Virus record (IMG/VR): IMGVR_UViG_3300043540_000009
Coordinates: 1-33,914 of that record
Direction: 5' to 3' (one strand)
Length of the DNA: 33,914 bases
Source: a virus
Part shown: positions 6,949-13,929 of the stretch, piece after piece
How the letters are laid out: every line of letters starts with the position of its first letter
Numbering within the stretch: position 1 is the first letter of the stretch
Notes under the pieces: generated by a model
Seen by the model: the letters and a program-made list of their open reading frames with translations, nothing else
Told to the model about the DNA's origin: nothing
Databases searched by the model: none
Program-made: the position numbers and the translations under genes

Positions 6949-8412
6949 ATGAATTTAAATGAAATAAAAGGTCCTGATTTCGGTGGAAAGAAATTAGCAT
7001 CATTCAACGGCCGTATACTTTTATTAGGGTTCGGTGGAGTAGGTCAAACTATGCTGCCAATGATTCTACGTCACCTTGCCTTAGATCCTCTTAAAATTAC
7101 TGTGCTAGAAAAAGATAATCACCGGGAATTATTTAAAAAGAAGTATGGTAATACAGGTGTGAAATATATTATAAAAGAAGTTGTCAAAGATAATATGGAC
7201 GAGGTGTTATCAACCTATGTCGGTAACGGCGATATGATAATTAATCTATCTCTAAATATAGATGGAATTGAAATTGTAACCTGGTGCTTAGAACATGGTG
7301 TATTATATACCGACACATCAATAGAACGCTGGCCAGAAGAACCTGACGAAACTATCCCACGAATGGGAGATAGAACATTATATGTAACTCATGGTAAGAT
7401 TAGGGCTGCAACAGCACCGTGGAAGAATAATGGTGCTACAGCACTTGTAACAAATGGTGCTAATCCGGGATTAGTAAGTCAATTCACAAAAGCAGCATTA
7501 TTAGATATTGCAGATGCAATGAATTTAAACATATCCATTCCGCAGTCAAGAGAAGAGTGGGCCTTGTTAATGATGGCTACTGGTACAAAAGTAGTGCATA
7601 TAGCGGAGAGAGATACACAAGTCATAGATATACCCAAGATAAAGGGTGAGTTTGTTAATACATGGTCATGTGAGGGTTTCTGGGCCGAGGGTAGAGCACC
7701 TGCCGAGATGGGATGGGGGACACACGAAAGACCAGTCCCACAAAATGGTTTTATACATAAAGAAGGACCCGGAAATGCAGCATACCTAAAATCACCTGGT
7801 GTTGCTACCCTTGTAAAATCTTGGGTACCAAAGGGCGGTGCGTACAATGGATTTCTTGTCCAACACAGCGAATCTGTAACAATGAGTGATTATTTTACAG
7901 TCCTGGGTAAAGACGGAAACCCCATTTATCGCCCAACAGTTCACTATTCATATTGCCCTTGCGATGCAGCTATTGCTTCAGTACACGAATTTCGAGGACG
8001 AGAACTAAAAATACAAGATAAGAAAAGAATAGCAAAAACAGAGATAGTCAGTGGTATCGACGAACTTGGTGTATTACTTCTCGGGCACGGAATGAATGGA
8101 TGGTGGTATGGTTCACAAATGAGCATACAGGAAGCAAAAGCAGTTATGCCTGGAGAAGGTCCTACGACAGTTCAAGTAGCAGCAAATATGCTAGCTGGAA
8201 TAGTGTGGATGATACAGAATCCTAACAAGGGATATACAGAACCAGAAGAATTACCGTTTGAATTTATTCTAAATGTTGCGAGACCATATTTAGGAACTAT
8301 GGCAAGTGTTCAAACTAATTGGACACCCTTAGCTGACAGAACTTCACTTTTTAGAGTCGATACTGATCCTAGACATCCGTGGAGATTTGAAAATTTTCAA
8401 GTTATAAGTTAA
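6949..8412 (+). CDS. hss: Homospermidine synthase, 487 aa
   Basis: Homospermidine synthase makes sym-homospermidine from two putrescines (or putrescine plus spermidine) in an NAD-dependent reaction in the cytoplasm. The Rossmann motif is GFGGVGQ (27-33). Family blocks are clear: NLSLNIDG, LYTDTSIE, TTNGANPGLVS-like ANPGLVSQF, HIAERDTQ, NTWSCEGFWAEG with APAEMGWGTHE, HYSYCPCDAA, GIDELGVLLLGHG, WYGSQ and NWTPLADR. These include the Trp and Glu residues that line the active site in the Blastochloris viridis enzyme. The length fits (about 477 in that enzyme). The gene is on the opposite strand to nearly all others and is clearly more AT-rich, which suggests separate acquisition. The ribosome binding site is GGGAG, 8 nt before the ATG. 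Confidence 0.93.
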   Translation: MNLNEIKGPDFGGKKLASFNGRILLLGFGGVGQTMLPMILRHLALDPLKITVLEKDNHRELFKKKYGNTGVKYIIKEVVKDNMDEVLSTYVGNGDMIINLSLNIDGIEIVTWCLEHGVLYTDTSIERWPEEPDETIPRMGDRTLYVTHGKIRAATAPWKNNGATALVTNGANPGLVSQFTKAALLDIADAMNLNISIPQSREEWALLMMATGTKVVHIAERDTQVIDIPKIKGEFVNTWSCEGFWAEGRAPAEMGWGTHERPVPQNGFIHKEGPGNAAYLKSPGVATLVKSWVPKGGAYNGFLVQHSESVTMSDYFTVLGKDGNPIYRPTVHYSYCPCDAAIASVHEFRGRELKIQDKKRIAKTEIVSGIDELGVLLLGHGMNGWWYGSQMSIQEAKAVMPGEGPTTVQVAANMLAGIVWMIQNPNKGYTEPEELPFEFILNVARPYLGTMASVQTNWTPLADRTSLFRVDTDPRHPWRFENFQVIS

Positions 8413-8414
8413 TC

Positions 8415-8771
8415 ATGAAAATAAAAGAAGCAATACTAGAAAAAATGATATCTCAGTTATTGGAGTTATGTAAATCTGAGTTAGATTTAAATGAATTACC
8501 TTCGATAGAACTCATTGATGAGCCGACAGTGGGCGGTGGCACTTCTTTCGGAGAATTTAGTAATAATGAAATAAAAGTTGTTATAAGTGAAAGGCATCCG
8601 ATGGATGTTATGAGAACACTGGCCCATGAATTAGTTCATTGGAAACAACAATTAGAGGGTCTTAAATTAGATGGGTCAGATGGTAGTAATATAGAAAATC
8701 AGGCCAACGCTGTAGCAGGTGTTATCATGAGGAAATTTGCTAAACAGCACCCCGAGTGCTTTGGCCTATAA
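8415..8771 (+). CDS. Small HExxH metallopeptidase-like protein, 118 aa
   Basis: Carries the zinc-binding motif HELVHWKQ (H71, E72, H75) and a downstream Glu in NIENQANAVAG (E94), which may be the third ligand of a gluzincin-type centre. This fits the minimal SprT/IrrE-like peptidases common in T4-like phages. It begins 2 nt after the hss stop, so the two form an operon, and it converges on the next minus-strand gene with a 2-nt gap. Like hss it is AT-rich. The substrate is unknown. Confidence 0.75.
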   Translation: MKIKEAILEKMISQLLELCKSELDLNELPSIELIDEPTVGGGTSFGEFSNNEIKVVISERHPMDVMRTLAHELVHWKQQLEGLKLDGSDGSNIENQANAVAGVIMRKFAKQHPECFGL

Positions 8772-8773
8772 TA

Positions 8774-9070
8774 TTATTCATCCTTCTCGAGACATAGTTC
8801 ACCAACAGTTAATTTGTATACTTTAAATTCTGTCGTCTTGAACATCTTATTCATTCTTTCTGCCAAGTTAAATGCATGTCCAGAATTTGAGAAACTCACT
8901 TTCTTATACTTGGGTCCAGGATATGAAACTAAATGGCTAAGTGTTCGCAAGTTAATTGGCTTGCCTTGGTAGAACACAGCGTAAATAGCTTCAGCATCCA
9001 GAACCTGTTCTGCTTTGTAAGTCTTTGGATTTACATTCTCCAATATGATTGTAGGTTTAGGTCTTGCCAT
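8774..9070 (-). CDS. Conserved-type phage protein, 98 aa
   Basis: Begins MARPKPTIILENVNPKTYKA and contains YPGPKYKKVSFSNSGHAFNLAERMN, a block I associate with hypothetical proteins of large phages. The role is unknown. ATG 9070 is chosen because TTGGAG lies 9 nt upstream. A GTG at 9097 is open but lies before that ribosome binding site. A GATAAATA box is 28 nt upstream of the ATG. Confidence 0.75.
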   Translation of the reverse strand: MARPKPTIILENVNPKTYKAEQVLDAEAIYAVFYQGKPINLRTLSHLVSYPGPKYKKVSFSNSGHAFNLAERMNKMFKTTEFKVYKLTVGELCLEKDE

Positions 9071-9098
9071 TTTCAATTGCTCCAATAAAGTATACACT

Positions 9099-9106
9099 TA
9101 TTTATC
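9099..9106 (-). promoter_or_regulatory. T4-like late promoter box (GATAAATA)
   Basis: Minus-strand GATAAATA (9106 to 9099), 28 nt upstream of the 98-aa gene ATG and just downstream of a strong terminator, so it restarts transcription after the upstream operon ends. Confidence 0.6.
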
Positions 9107-9131
9107 AAAAAACAGGCTTTATTGGAGTCGT

Positions 9132-9156
9132 AAAAATAGGGGCCGAAGCCCCTATT
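9132..9156 (-). terminator. Rho-independent terminator with UUCG loop
   Basis: On the minus strand AATAGGGGC-TTCG-GCCCCTATT forms a perfect 9-bp stem with a UUCG tetraloop, followed by a run of T (9136-9132). It overlaps the TAA of the 71-aa gene and ends that operon. The opposite strand also has U-rich sequence after the stem, so it may act both ways. Confidence 0.9.
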
Positions 9157-9370
9157 AAAATGTGCCGCCGTCTAGTATTGTTGTTTTGGTGACGACTGGC
9201 GCTTCTTTGACAACCACTTGATGTGGTTTTTCTAATGCCTCCCTGAGCTGGTTTTGTAAATCACCGAATTCTTTCACAAGATTTCTTGCTTCCGCAATAG
9301 TCATTCGATATTCTATTACGTATTGATTTACGTTCTTCAGTCTTTGTTTTAGTTTGTCAATCTCGGCCAT
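9155..9370 (-). CDS. Coiled-coil small protein, 71 aa
   Basis: Starts MAEIDKLKQRLKNVNQYVIE and is helical with heptads over about residues 1-50, then a Val/Lys/Pro tail (VVVKEAPVVTKTTILDGGTF). The ATG overlaps the upstream stop as TAATG (9368-9372) and AAAGG lies about 6-8 nt ahead. An open frame reaches further upstream but runs through the neighbour. The stop lies inside the terminator stem. Confidence 0.7.
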   Translation of the reverse strand: MAEIDKLKQRLKNVNQYVIEYRMTIAEARNLVKEFGDLQNQLREALEKPHQVVVKEAPVVTKTTILDGGTF

Positions 9371-9684
9371 TAGTAGCCTTTTGCAAGCTTTCGATGCAGG
9401 AGCCACATACTGAACTCTTCAAGAATTTTCTTGTTAAATTCTCTGTCCTTTATCTCTGTGTAATTCTTTTGTTTGGTGTACACATTCTTCTTGAATGCAT
9501 TGTCACCGCGGGTGCCACCGAAAAATATCTTCCCACCCTTCTGTCCCCAGAATGTGTAATAGTATTTGTTGAAGCTACCTGCTGCCATCCATGAATTATC
9601 ATGAACGTTTTCGAAGTATCCCCAGAGTCTTCCAGACCCCGTATCCGACAATCCAGCCCATAGGATACGCAATTCTCGACTCAT
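9370..9684 (-). CDS. Conserved-type phage protein, 104 aa
   Basis: Pattern RLWGYFENV ... YYTFWGQKGGKIFFGG with a Lys-rich C-terminal helix, similar to small WGR-like beta domains found as hypothetical proteins in T4-like phages. WGR domains bind nucleic acid in PARP-type proteins, but this is only a resemblance. The start overlaps the upstream stop by 4 nt. Confidence 0.65.
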   Translation of the reverse strand: MSRELRILWAGLSDTGSGRLWGYFENVHDNSWMAAGSFNKYYYTFWGQKGGKIFFGGTRGDNAFKKNVYTKQKNYTEIKDREFNKKILEEFSMWLLHRKLAKGY

Positions 9685-10181
9685 TTTTTGTTGGCATTCT
9701 TCTCTTTACGCATGCGCGTCAGAGCCGATCTCATTTCAAATTCGGTCTTGAACGGGCCTGCGTATTCGTACGTTTGGAGCGTGTTCAGCTTTGGGCAGTA
9801 TGCTGGCATCCAGTTCTTGGGGAAGTTCAGGCAATAATATCCTGCACTGTAATAGACGTCACTTGTTGCCTTCTTGCTGAATAGTGGAAGCTTGTTGCCG
9901 GCCACTAACACTTCGTGTGGACTATCGAAGTCGACTGGATATCCGTTAATGAAATAGTCCTTCTTCAGTTCTTCTGTAGCGGGTTCTTCCACTACGTTGT
10001 CGAATACATCTTCCTTGAAGTAGTCGTTGACTTCCTTTCGGCTAAGGAAATGTTTCTTTACATCCTTAACCATCAGAATGTATTGGTTGCGGAGTTGGGA
10101 CAAAAGACCAATTCTGGTACCCTCTGTATCTCCAATGACCAGCCAACTTGTTTCGGTAATGGGTTTTAGTTTTACGCTCAT
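9681..10181 (-). CDS. Conserved-type T4-like phage protein, 166 aa
   Basis: The N-terminal 50 residues look like a small beta barrel (TSWLVIGDTEGTRIGLLSQL). The C-terminal part has DYFINGYPVDFDSPHEV, KLPLFSK, AGYYCLNF, YCPKL-TL and GPFKTEFEMRSALT, a block series I recall from hypothetical proteins of T4-like cyanophages and enterophages. The function is unknown. AAAGGA is 5-6 nt before the ATG, and it overlaps the homing endonuclease gene by 4 nt. Confidence 0.75.
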   Translation of the reverse strand: MSVKLKPITETSWLVIGDTEGTRIGLLSQLRNQYILMVKDVKKHFLSRKEVNDYFKEDVFDNVVEEPATEELKKDYFINGYPVDFDSPHEVLVAGNKLPLFSKKATSDVYYSAGYYCLNFPKNWMPAYCPKLNTLQTYEYAGPFKTEFEMRSALTRMRKEKNANKK

Positions 10182-10789
10182 TCTTTTCCTTTATTATTCT
10201 TGCAATTGTCAAAATGCCATCGTGGCATAGTTTTATTTCCACCGGATTTATCACAATGCGGACAAACGACAATCATTTGTGATTTACCTTTTTGTGCAAT
10301 ACTCATTTTATATCGTGTATTGGCGGATAATGTTTTCCCTGAAGTACCCGATGGCTTTCCTGTATGGGAGGTACTCATTTTTCTTTTTGTCTCTTCGGAA
10401 AGTTTTTTACCTGTTTGAGATAATGAGTTGTTCTTTCGATGTATTTCTGATTTAGGTTTACCACGAGCTGCCTCGGACATTTTTCTACGTGTCTCTTCTG
10501 AATGGGAGATTTTTGCACCCGAACTACCTTCTCCGCCATCTGTTTTATTCAGTAGTATCCCTGTTCCTAAATCTTTTCTACCCCACCATCTAATATATCT
10601 TCGTTCTAAAGCAAAGGCTCCTATTTCTGTTAGGTTAGTTTCCAAGAATATTATTTTTGACTTATCCTTAGGTGTCGTTGCAGTAGTTGAATGTTTACAG
10701 AAAGCTCTATATTTTCTACCTTTACCTATATAATAGGGAGTTCCATTTGATTTTCTAATATAAGCATAAACATAATAATCACTATTCAT
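10178..10789 (-). CDS. Free-standing GIY-YIG homing endonuclease, 203 aa
   Basis: A GIY-YIG nuclease domain at about 1-85 (YYVYAYIRKSNGTPYYIGKG, the conserved Arg in KYRAF, Glu in LERRYIRWWGR). Three NUMOD3-type repeats follow (SEETRRKMSEAARG, SEETKRKMSTSHTG, SANTRYKMSIAQKG). A C-terminal Cys/His finger (CPHCDKSGGNKTMPRWHFDNC) completes it. This is the usual layout of SegA-like phage homing endonucleases, which cut related phage genomes and spread by repair. It is very AT-rich compared with its neighbours, as expected for a mobile gene, and sits next to the 5' exonuclease gene. Confidence 0.92.
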   Translation of the reverse strand: MNSDYYVYAYIRKSNGTPYYIGKGRKYRAFCKHSTTATTPKDKSKIIFLETNLTEIGAFALERRYIRWWGRKDLGTGILLNKTDGGEGSSGAKISHSEETRRKMSEAARGKPKSEIHRKNNSLSQTGKKLSEETKRKMSTSHTGKPSGTSGKTLSANTRYKMSIAQKGKSQMIVVCPHCDKSGGNKTMPRWHFDNCKNNKGKE

Positions 10790-10794
10790 GCATA

Positions 10795-10802
10795 TATTTA
10801 TC
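10795..10802 (-). promoter_or_regulatory. T4-like late promoter box (GATAAATA)
   Basis: GATAAATA on the minus strand, only 5 nt from the homing endonuclease ATG. Transcription from it would start close to or inside the ORF, so it may serve downstream genes or give a leaderless transcript. T4 seg/mob genes often carry late promoters in this place. Confidence 0.45.
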
Positions 10803-10804
10803 TT

Positions 10805-11848
10805 TTAGTCAGGCGAATATTTAGCCTTCAACATTGGCATAAAAGCAGCGGAATTGTCGCCGATCTTCTTTAATGCCCAACGTCCACAATACTTCATAAA
10901 GCCCACACCAATCTCTACTGCCGGTACACTCTTTCTACCAGTTTGCTCGGCGATGATTTGGAGGCAAGCCGCCTTTACATCATCGGGAATCTTCTCCAAG
11001 TCGATCAACGTTGCATTGCGCTCGAAGTCCTCCTTCACGCGCCGCTCGGCCTGCTCGTGGTCAACCCATTTCTGAAGCATGAAGTTGTTCCATGCATAGC
11101 CCTTACCATCCCGGTTTTCGTATGCTTCACGAATACCCACTGTAGACTTAGTGCCTTTCTCGCGGACTCCGGGGTAGGCGCTGAACACGTTATCAGTCTT
11201 GTCACCGCGCACACACTTCAGGAAGAGTGCGTAGTTATACCAGTCGGGGTCTGCTTTGAAATCGGGGTCGGGCTTACCGACTTGGATTTTGGCGTCGGTC
11301 TTTAAGATGAAAGCAAGGCGCTTGCCCTTGTCGTCGAAAATTCCGTCCTTTGTGATAAGAATATCTTTCACCGGATCATAAATCTTGACGTTGCCGTACT
11401 TGAGTAATTGGAAGAAGTCCGAATCAGAGCTGATAAGGACGTGCTGGTCATCCGGGTGTGACTGGATGAATACAGCAATCATGTCATCTGCTTCGGCCTT
11501 AGGATTCCTGAGTACAGTGACATTCGTCTTTGTATCCAGGTATTGAACAAGGTCGTCGAATGCTTCGGTCAGGATTGCCTGATCTTCTCTTTCCTTCTCT
11601 GTCTTTGCAGCGTGAGCAATAGCTCTGTCTGCTTTGTAGGGAGGATAGAAGTCTTTGCGCCATGAACGGCCTTCAATATAGAAGATGCAGTGAGTACCCT
11701 TCCAGTTGGTATACTCCTTCTTCATGCTATTGAGTATCAGGTGCAAGCTCATGCCCACCATGCTGTCAATACCCAGGGCGGGATTCGTCATGTGTAGCAT
11801 ACGATGGAACAAATTGAATCCATCTGTGTGAATAAATGTGTGGCTCAT
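10805..11848 (-). CDS. 5'-3' exonuclease / FEN-type nuclease (T4 RNase H-like), 347 aa
   Basis: A PIN-like FEN-1 domain. It has FIHTDGFNLFHRM at the N-terminus (first Asp), the EADDMIAVF acidic cluster (about 118-126), SSDSDFFQLL (about 139-148) and a C-terminal region containing RGDKTDNVFSAYPG, the helix-hairpin-helix acidic motif. The family removes RNA primers and flaps during Okazaki fragment processing. T4 RNase H is 305 aa, so this one is slightly longer. There is no clear ribosome binding site before the ATG. It fits a T4-type replication set. Confidence 0.88.
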   Translation of the reverse strand: MSHTFIHTDGFNLFHRMLHMTNPALGIDSMVGMSLHLILNSMKKEYTNWKGTHCIFYIEGRSWRKDFYPPYKADRAIAHAAKTEKEREDQAILTEAFDDLVQYLDTKTNVTVLRNPKAEADDMIAVFIQSHPDDQHVLISSDSDFFQLLKYGNVKIYDPVKDILITKDGIFDDKGKRLAFILKTDAKIQVGKPDPDFKADPDWYNYALFLKCVRGDKTDNVFSAYPGVREKGTKSTVGIREAYENRDGKGYAWNNFMLQKWVDHEQAERRVKEDFERNATLIDLEKIPDDVKAACLQIIAEQTGRKSVPAVEIGVGFMKYCGRWALKKIGDNSAAFMPMLKAKYSPD

Positions 11849-11878
11849 GCGATAGTGTAACAGGTTGTGTTGATGCTG

Positions 11879-12172
11879 TCAACAAAAGTAGTCTGGCTCT
11901 TCTGGATGGTCACGTTCATAGATGTACGCAAGTCCACGTTGAATAGCGGTCGAAAGATCGTTTTCTTTGATAACCTTATGCTCTCGTGGCCAGGTTATCT
12001 GCCACGTTCCCTTAAGGTGCTTGTAATACTTCTGGTTGAACTTCAGAAGTACATCTTGGTCGGTGAGCCCAATACGATGCATTTCCATCATCGTGCATCC
12101 GTCAGCCATTGTTAAATTGGTGCGGATCTGACCGGGGCTTACCTCTTGGATTTCATAGACGTTTACGGCCAT
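11879..12172 (-). CDS. Hypothetical protein, 97 aa
   Basis: Starts MAVNVYEIQEVSPGQIRTNL with a GGGG ribosome binding site 5 nt ahead. The segments form strands, then LLKFNQKYYKHLKGTWQITW and a C-terminal helix ending DHPEEPDYFC. I do not recognise a family. It overlaps the end of the 84-aa gene by 20 nt. Confidence 0.6.
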   Translation of the reverse strand: MAVNVYEIQEVSPGQIRTNLTMADGCTMMEMHRIGLTDQDVLLKFNQKYYKHLKGTWQITWPREHKVIKENDLSTAIQRGLAYIYERDHPEEPDYFC

Positions 12173-12407
12173 GCTTGCCCCTGACTTGATCCCACTCCTT
12201 TGGATGCATACGCCAATAAACAAGGTTGGCTTTATTGGACTTCAACCCGGCTCGACGCGCAAACACGCGGGCAGAGCGGGGGTGGTCATGCATCACACAC
12301 CCTGGCGTAGGATACCACTTGAAACAGAGTTTCTCGCGGAGAGTGAATTTGTTATGTAACGTATGCTTGAAGGATGAATACGTTTTGCGATCCCAGAATA
12401 TAGACAT
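12153..12407 (-). CDS. Hypothetical basic protein, 84 aa
   Basis: A strongly basic protein (many K, R and H) starting MSIFWDRKTYSSFKHTLHNK. It has a Cys pair separated by 9 residues (LCFKWYPTPGCVMHDH) and ends GKHGRKRL. It may bind nucleic acid. The ATG is coupled to the upstream stop by TAATG (12405-12409). No known family. Confidence 0.6.
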   Translation of the reverse strand: MSIFWDRKTYSSFKHTLHNKFTLREKLCFKWYPTPGCVMHDHPRSARVFARRAGLKSNKANLVYWRMHPKEWDQVRGKHGRKRL

Positions 12408-13051
12408 TATTTGTAGATTTTCTTACCATCTGTTGCAGGCGCTACCGAACCCTCCCAGCGTTTCATCGCTTCTAGATTGGCTTCCGCGTCCGCAGTGAAA
12501 TTACCTGTGCCGTCGAACTCCTGTAATGCGACGTTCTTGGAGATTTCCATGAACCATTGGTTAACGATGTGGTCTGGTGTCGGACCAACGTATCCTGCCT
12601 TCTTGAGCTCTTCAACAAAGAACTCGTTCCAGTCGAGCTCAAAAGCGCCCTCCAGCATTTTCTCGCCGCCAAACTCCATACCAAGCACCGTAACCCAAGG
12701 TTCGCCTTTAAGAGTAGCAACCTGCTTCTCATACGCCACTTGTTCAATTTTACCTTCACGATAGTCGAGCTCCGCAGTTGCTAGCGCCTTCTGTTTTTCA
12801 TCCTTGATGAGATCAACCAACTTACGGCTATATTCAGCTTGCGTAAGTTTACCGAACTCTAGCTCTAAGTCTAACACCTTTTTGTCATAGTCGTCAGGCT
12901 TCAAATCTGGCTTCTTGATTTCAAGCAGGCGCTTTTTAAGCTCGTAGCCTTCAAGTTCGTATTCAGCTTGTGCAATATCTCTTGTGGTGCCCTTAAGGCC
13001 CCAATGTCCTGGAAATGTTCCAAATGGTAATTTAGGCATATTTATGTCCAT
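12407..13051 (-). CDS. Charged helical phage protein, 214 aa
   Basis: Mostly helical, with a Lys/Glu-rich central region holding repeated Y-E/D-LE-like units (AEYELEGYELKKRLLE, DYDKKVLDLELEFGKLTQAEY, then ATAELDYREGKIEQVAYEKQ). The C-terminal domain (about 130-214) is more globular. The function is unknown. Two starts are possible: ATG 13051 (MDIN) or ATG 13039 (MPKLPFG). The second overlaps the upstream frame's TAA by 8 nt, a junction type used elsewhere here, and would give 210 aa. Neither has a clear ribosome binding site. Confidence 0.7.
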   Translation of the reverse strand: MDINMPKLPFGTFPGHWGLKGTTRDIAQAEYELEGYELKKRLLEIKKPDLKPDDYDKKVLDLELEFGKLTQAEYSRKLVDLIKDEKQKALATAELDYREGKIEQVAYEKQVATLKGEPWVTVLGMEFGGEKMLEGAFELDWNEFFVEELKKAGYVGPTPDHIVNQWFMEISKNVALQEFDGTGNFTADAEANLEAMKRWEGSVAPATDGKKIYK

Positions 13052-13259
13052 GTGTTAATGTAAAAGCTAGGCAATCTTCTTGTGTTTCAAACACCAAAAC
13101 TACGATAGGTTTTGGTTGCCCGTTTACGGATTCGTATACAACATCTATCTCGGATCCGGGTGCAAGTTTGACAATCTCATCTCAATTTCTAGCATCAATA
13201 TTTAGCCCGGAAAATCTGGTTCGGAAAACCCGGTGCTTGAATTCTTCAGGAATATTCAT
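13032..13259 (-). pseudogene. Small gene interrupted by an in-frame UGA
   Basis: A 75-codon frame starts at an ATG that overlaps the upstream TGA (ATGA, 13256-13259) and runs to a TAA overlapping the next gene start. It is broken only by TGA at 13184-13182 (codon 26). Before it the protein reads MNIPEEFKHRVFRTRFSGLN-IDARN; after it DEIVKLAPGSEIDVVYESVN, then a VVLVFETQEDCLAFTLTHG end. Both halves look like one coherent small protein of the same type as its neighbours. A TGG (Trp) to TGA change would explain it; readthrough is the alternative. Confidence 0.7.
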
Positions 13260-13489
13260 CTCGGTACACCCTTTAGGACAGAGACTGTATCCTCCATGGC
13301 ACTTTCATGCCACCTCTTTAGCCAAGGCGTGCGGTCGCATTCCCTGATGTGTTCTAAGACCCTTCTTCTGTCCGAGGATTCAATAGCTTCGCACAGGGAG
13401 ATACCAAAGAGTTTCTTACCCTTGTACTTGATAAGAATTTTCATTCTATCGTCGGGATCTATATTCCAGCTATAGTCTTCATTCATCAT
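13256..13489 (-). CDS. Hypothetical protein, 77 aa
   Basis: Starts MMNEDYSWNIDPDDRMKILI, with a GGGG ribosome binding site 5 nt ahead and an 11-nt overlap with the preceding gene. It reads as a strand (MKILIKYKGKKLFGISL) and a basic helix (AIESSDRRRVLEHIRECDRT). The function is unknown. It is part of a cluster of very small coupled genes. Confidence 0.6.
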   Translation of the reverse strand: MMNEDYSWNIDPDDRMKILIKYKGKKLFGISLCEAIESSDRRRVLEHIRECDRTPWLKRWHESAMEDTVSVLKGVPR

Positions 13490-13718
13490 CGATACCCCAT
13501 CTCAATCTAAATGCTGTTGCAGTTTCTTCACTTGCAAAGCACCAATAAAAGTTTAGACCACCCCAATATGTTTTACCCCTGTAGTCATCGGGTAGTTTCT
13601 CTAGGTCATACATACCAAAATGTATACCCTGTGTTCCTAACCAACGTTTCTTAGATTCATGCGACGTTCTGCTACTGCTACAGCAGATAACCTTATGCAC
13701 GAATGGAAACTTCTTCAT
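13479..13718 (-). CDS. Small protein with FxxExTATAF C-terminal motif, 79 aa
   Basis: Starts MKKFPFVHKVICCSSSRTSH and ends YWCFASEETATAFRLRWG. The C-terminal strand-helix pattern (aromatic strand, E-x-x-x-A-x-A-F-x-L) is shared with the broken gene directly upstream and with the ends of the genes at 13032 and 16128. This suggests a family of small ferredoxin-like paralogues. The start is coupled by ATGA. The role is unknown. Confidence 0.6.
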   Translation of the reverse strand: MKKFPFVHKVICCSSSRTSHESKKRWLGTQGIHFGMYDLEKLPDDYRGKTYWGGLNFYWCFASEETATAFRLRWGIDDE

Positions 13719-13929
13719 AACAAAACAAGTTTGTCGGTATACTTTAATGCGAATGCTGTTGCAGCTGGTGTATCTTCTACTTCTACGAAAGTTCTGCCAT
13801 AATCATCGGAACCAAACCCTATAACTTCGGGATGCTTCTCTTTGATTATGGTTTTGGTAAGTCTGTGTATTTCCATTTCAAAGGTATTAGGATTGATGAT
13901 CCCCGGAATTTCACAGTAGACTTTTTCAT
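13715..13929 (-). pseudogene. Small gene with one-base frameshift after the start
   Basis: The ATG at 13929 overlaps the queE stop (ATGA), as expected for a coupled gene, but its frame ends after 27 codons. The adjacent frame is open from VYCEIPGIINPNTFEMEIHR through GFGSDDYGRTFVEVEDTPAA to a TGA overlapping the next ATG, and matches its downstream neighbour's C-terminal motif. One extra A in the A5 run after ATG would join the start to this frame (MKKVYCEIPG...). As sequenced, only an internal ATG (13876, 53 aa, no ribosome binding site) could start the good frame. Confidence 0.65.

Noticed and set aside
6949-8412. Saccharopine dehydrogenase for the 487-aa protein
   Set aside because: The Rossmann start is shared, but the HIAERDTQ, NTWSCEGF and APAEMGWGTHE blocks are specific to homospermidine synthase.
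9071-9097. GTG 9097 as start of the 98-aa gene
   Set aside because: The ribosome binding site lies downstream of this GTG and fits ATG 9070.
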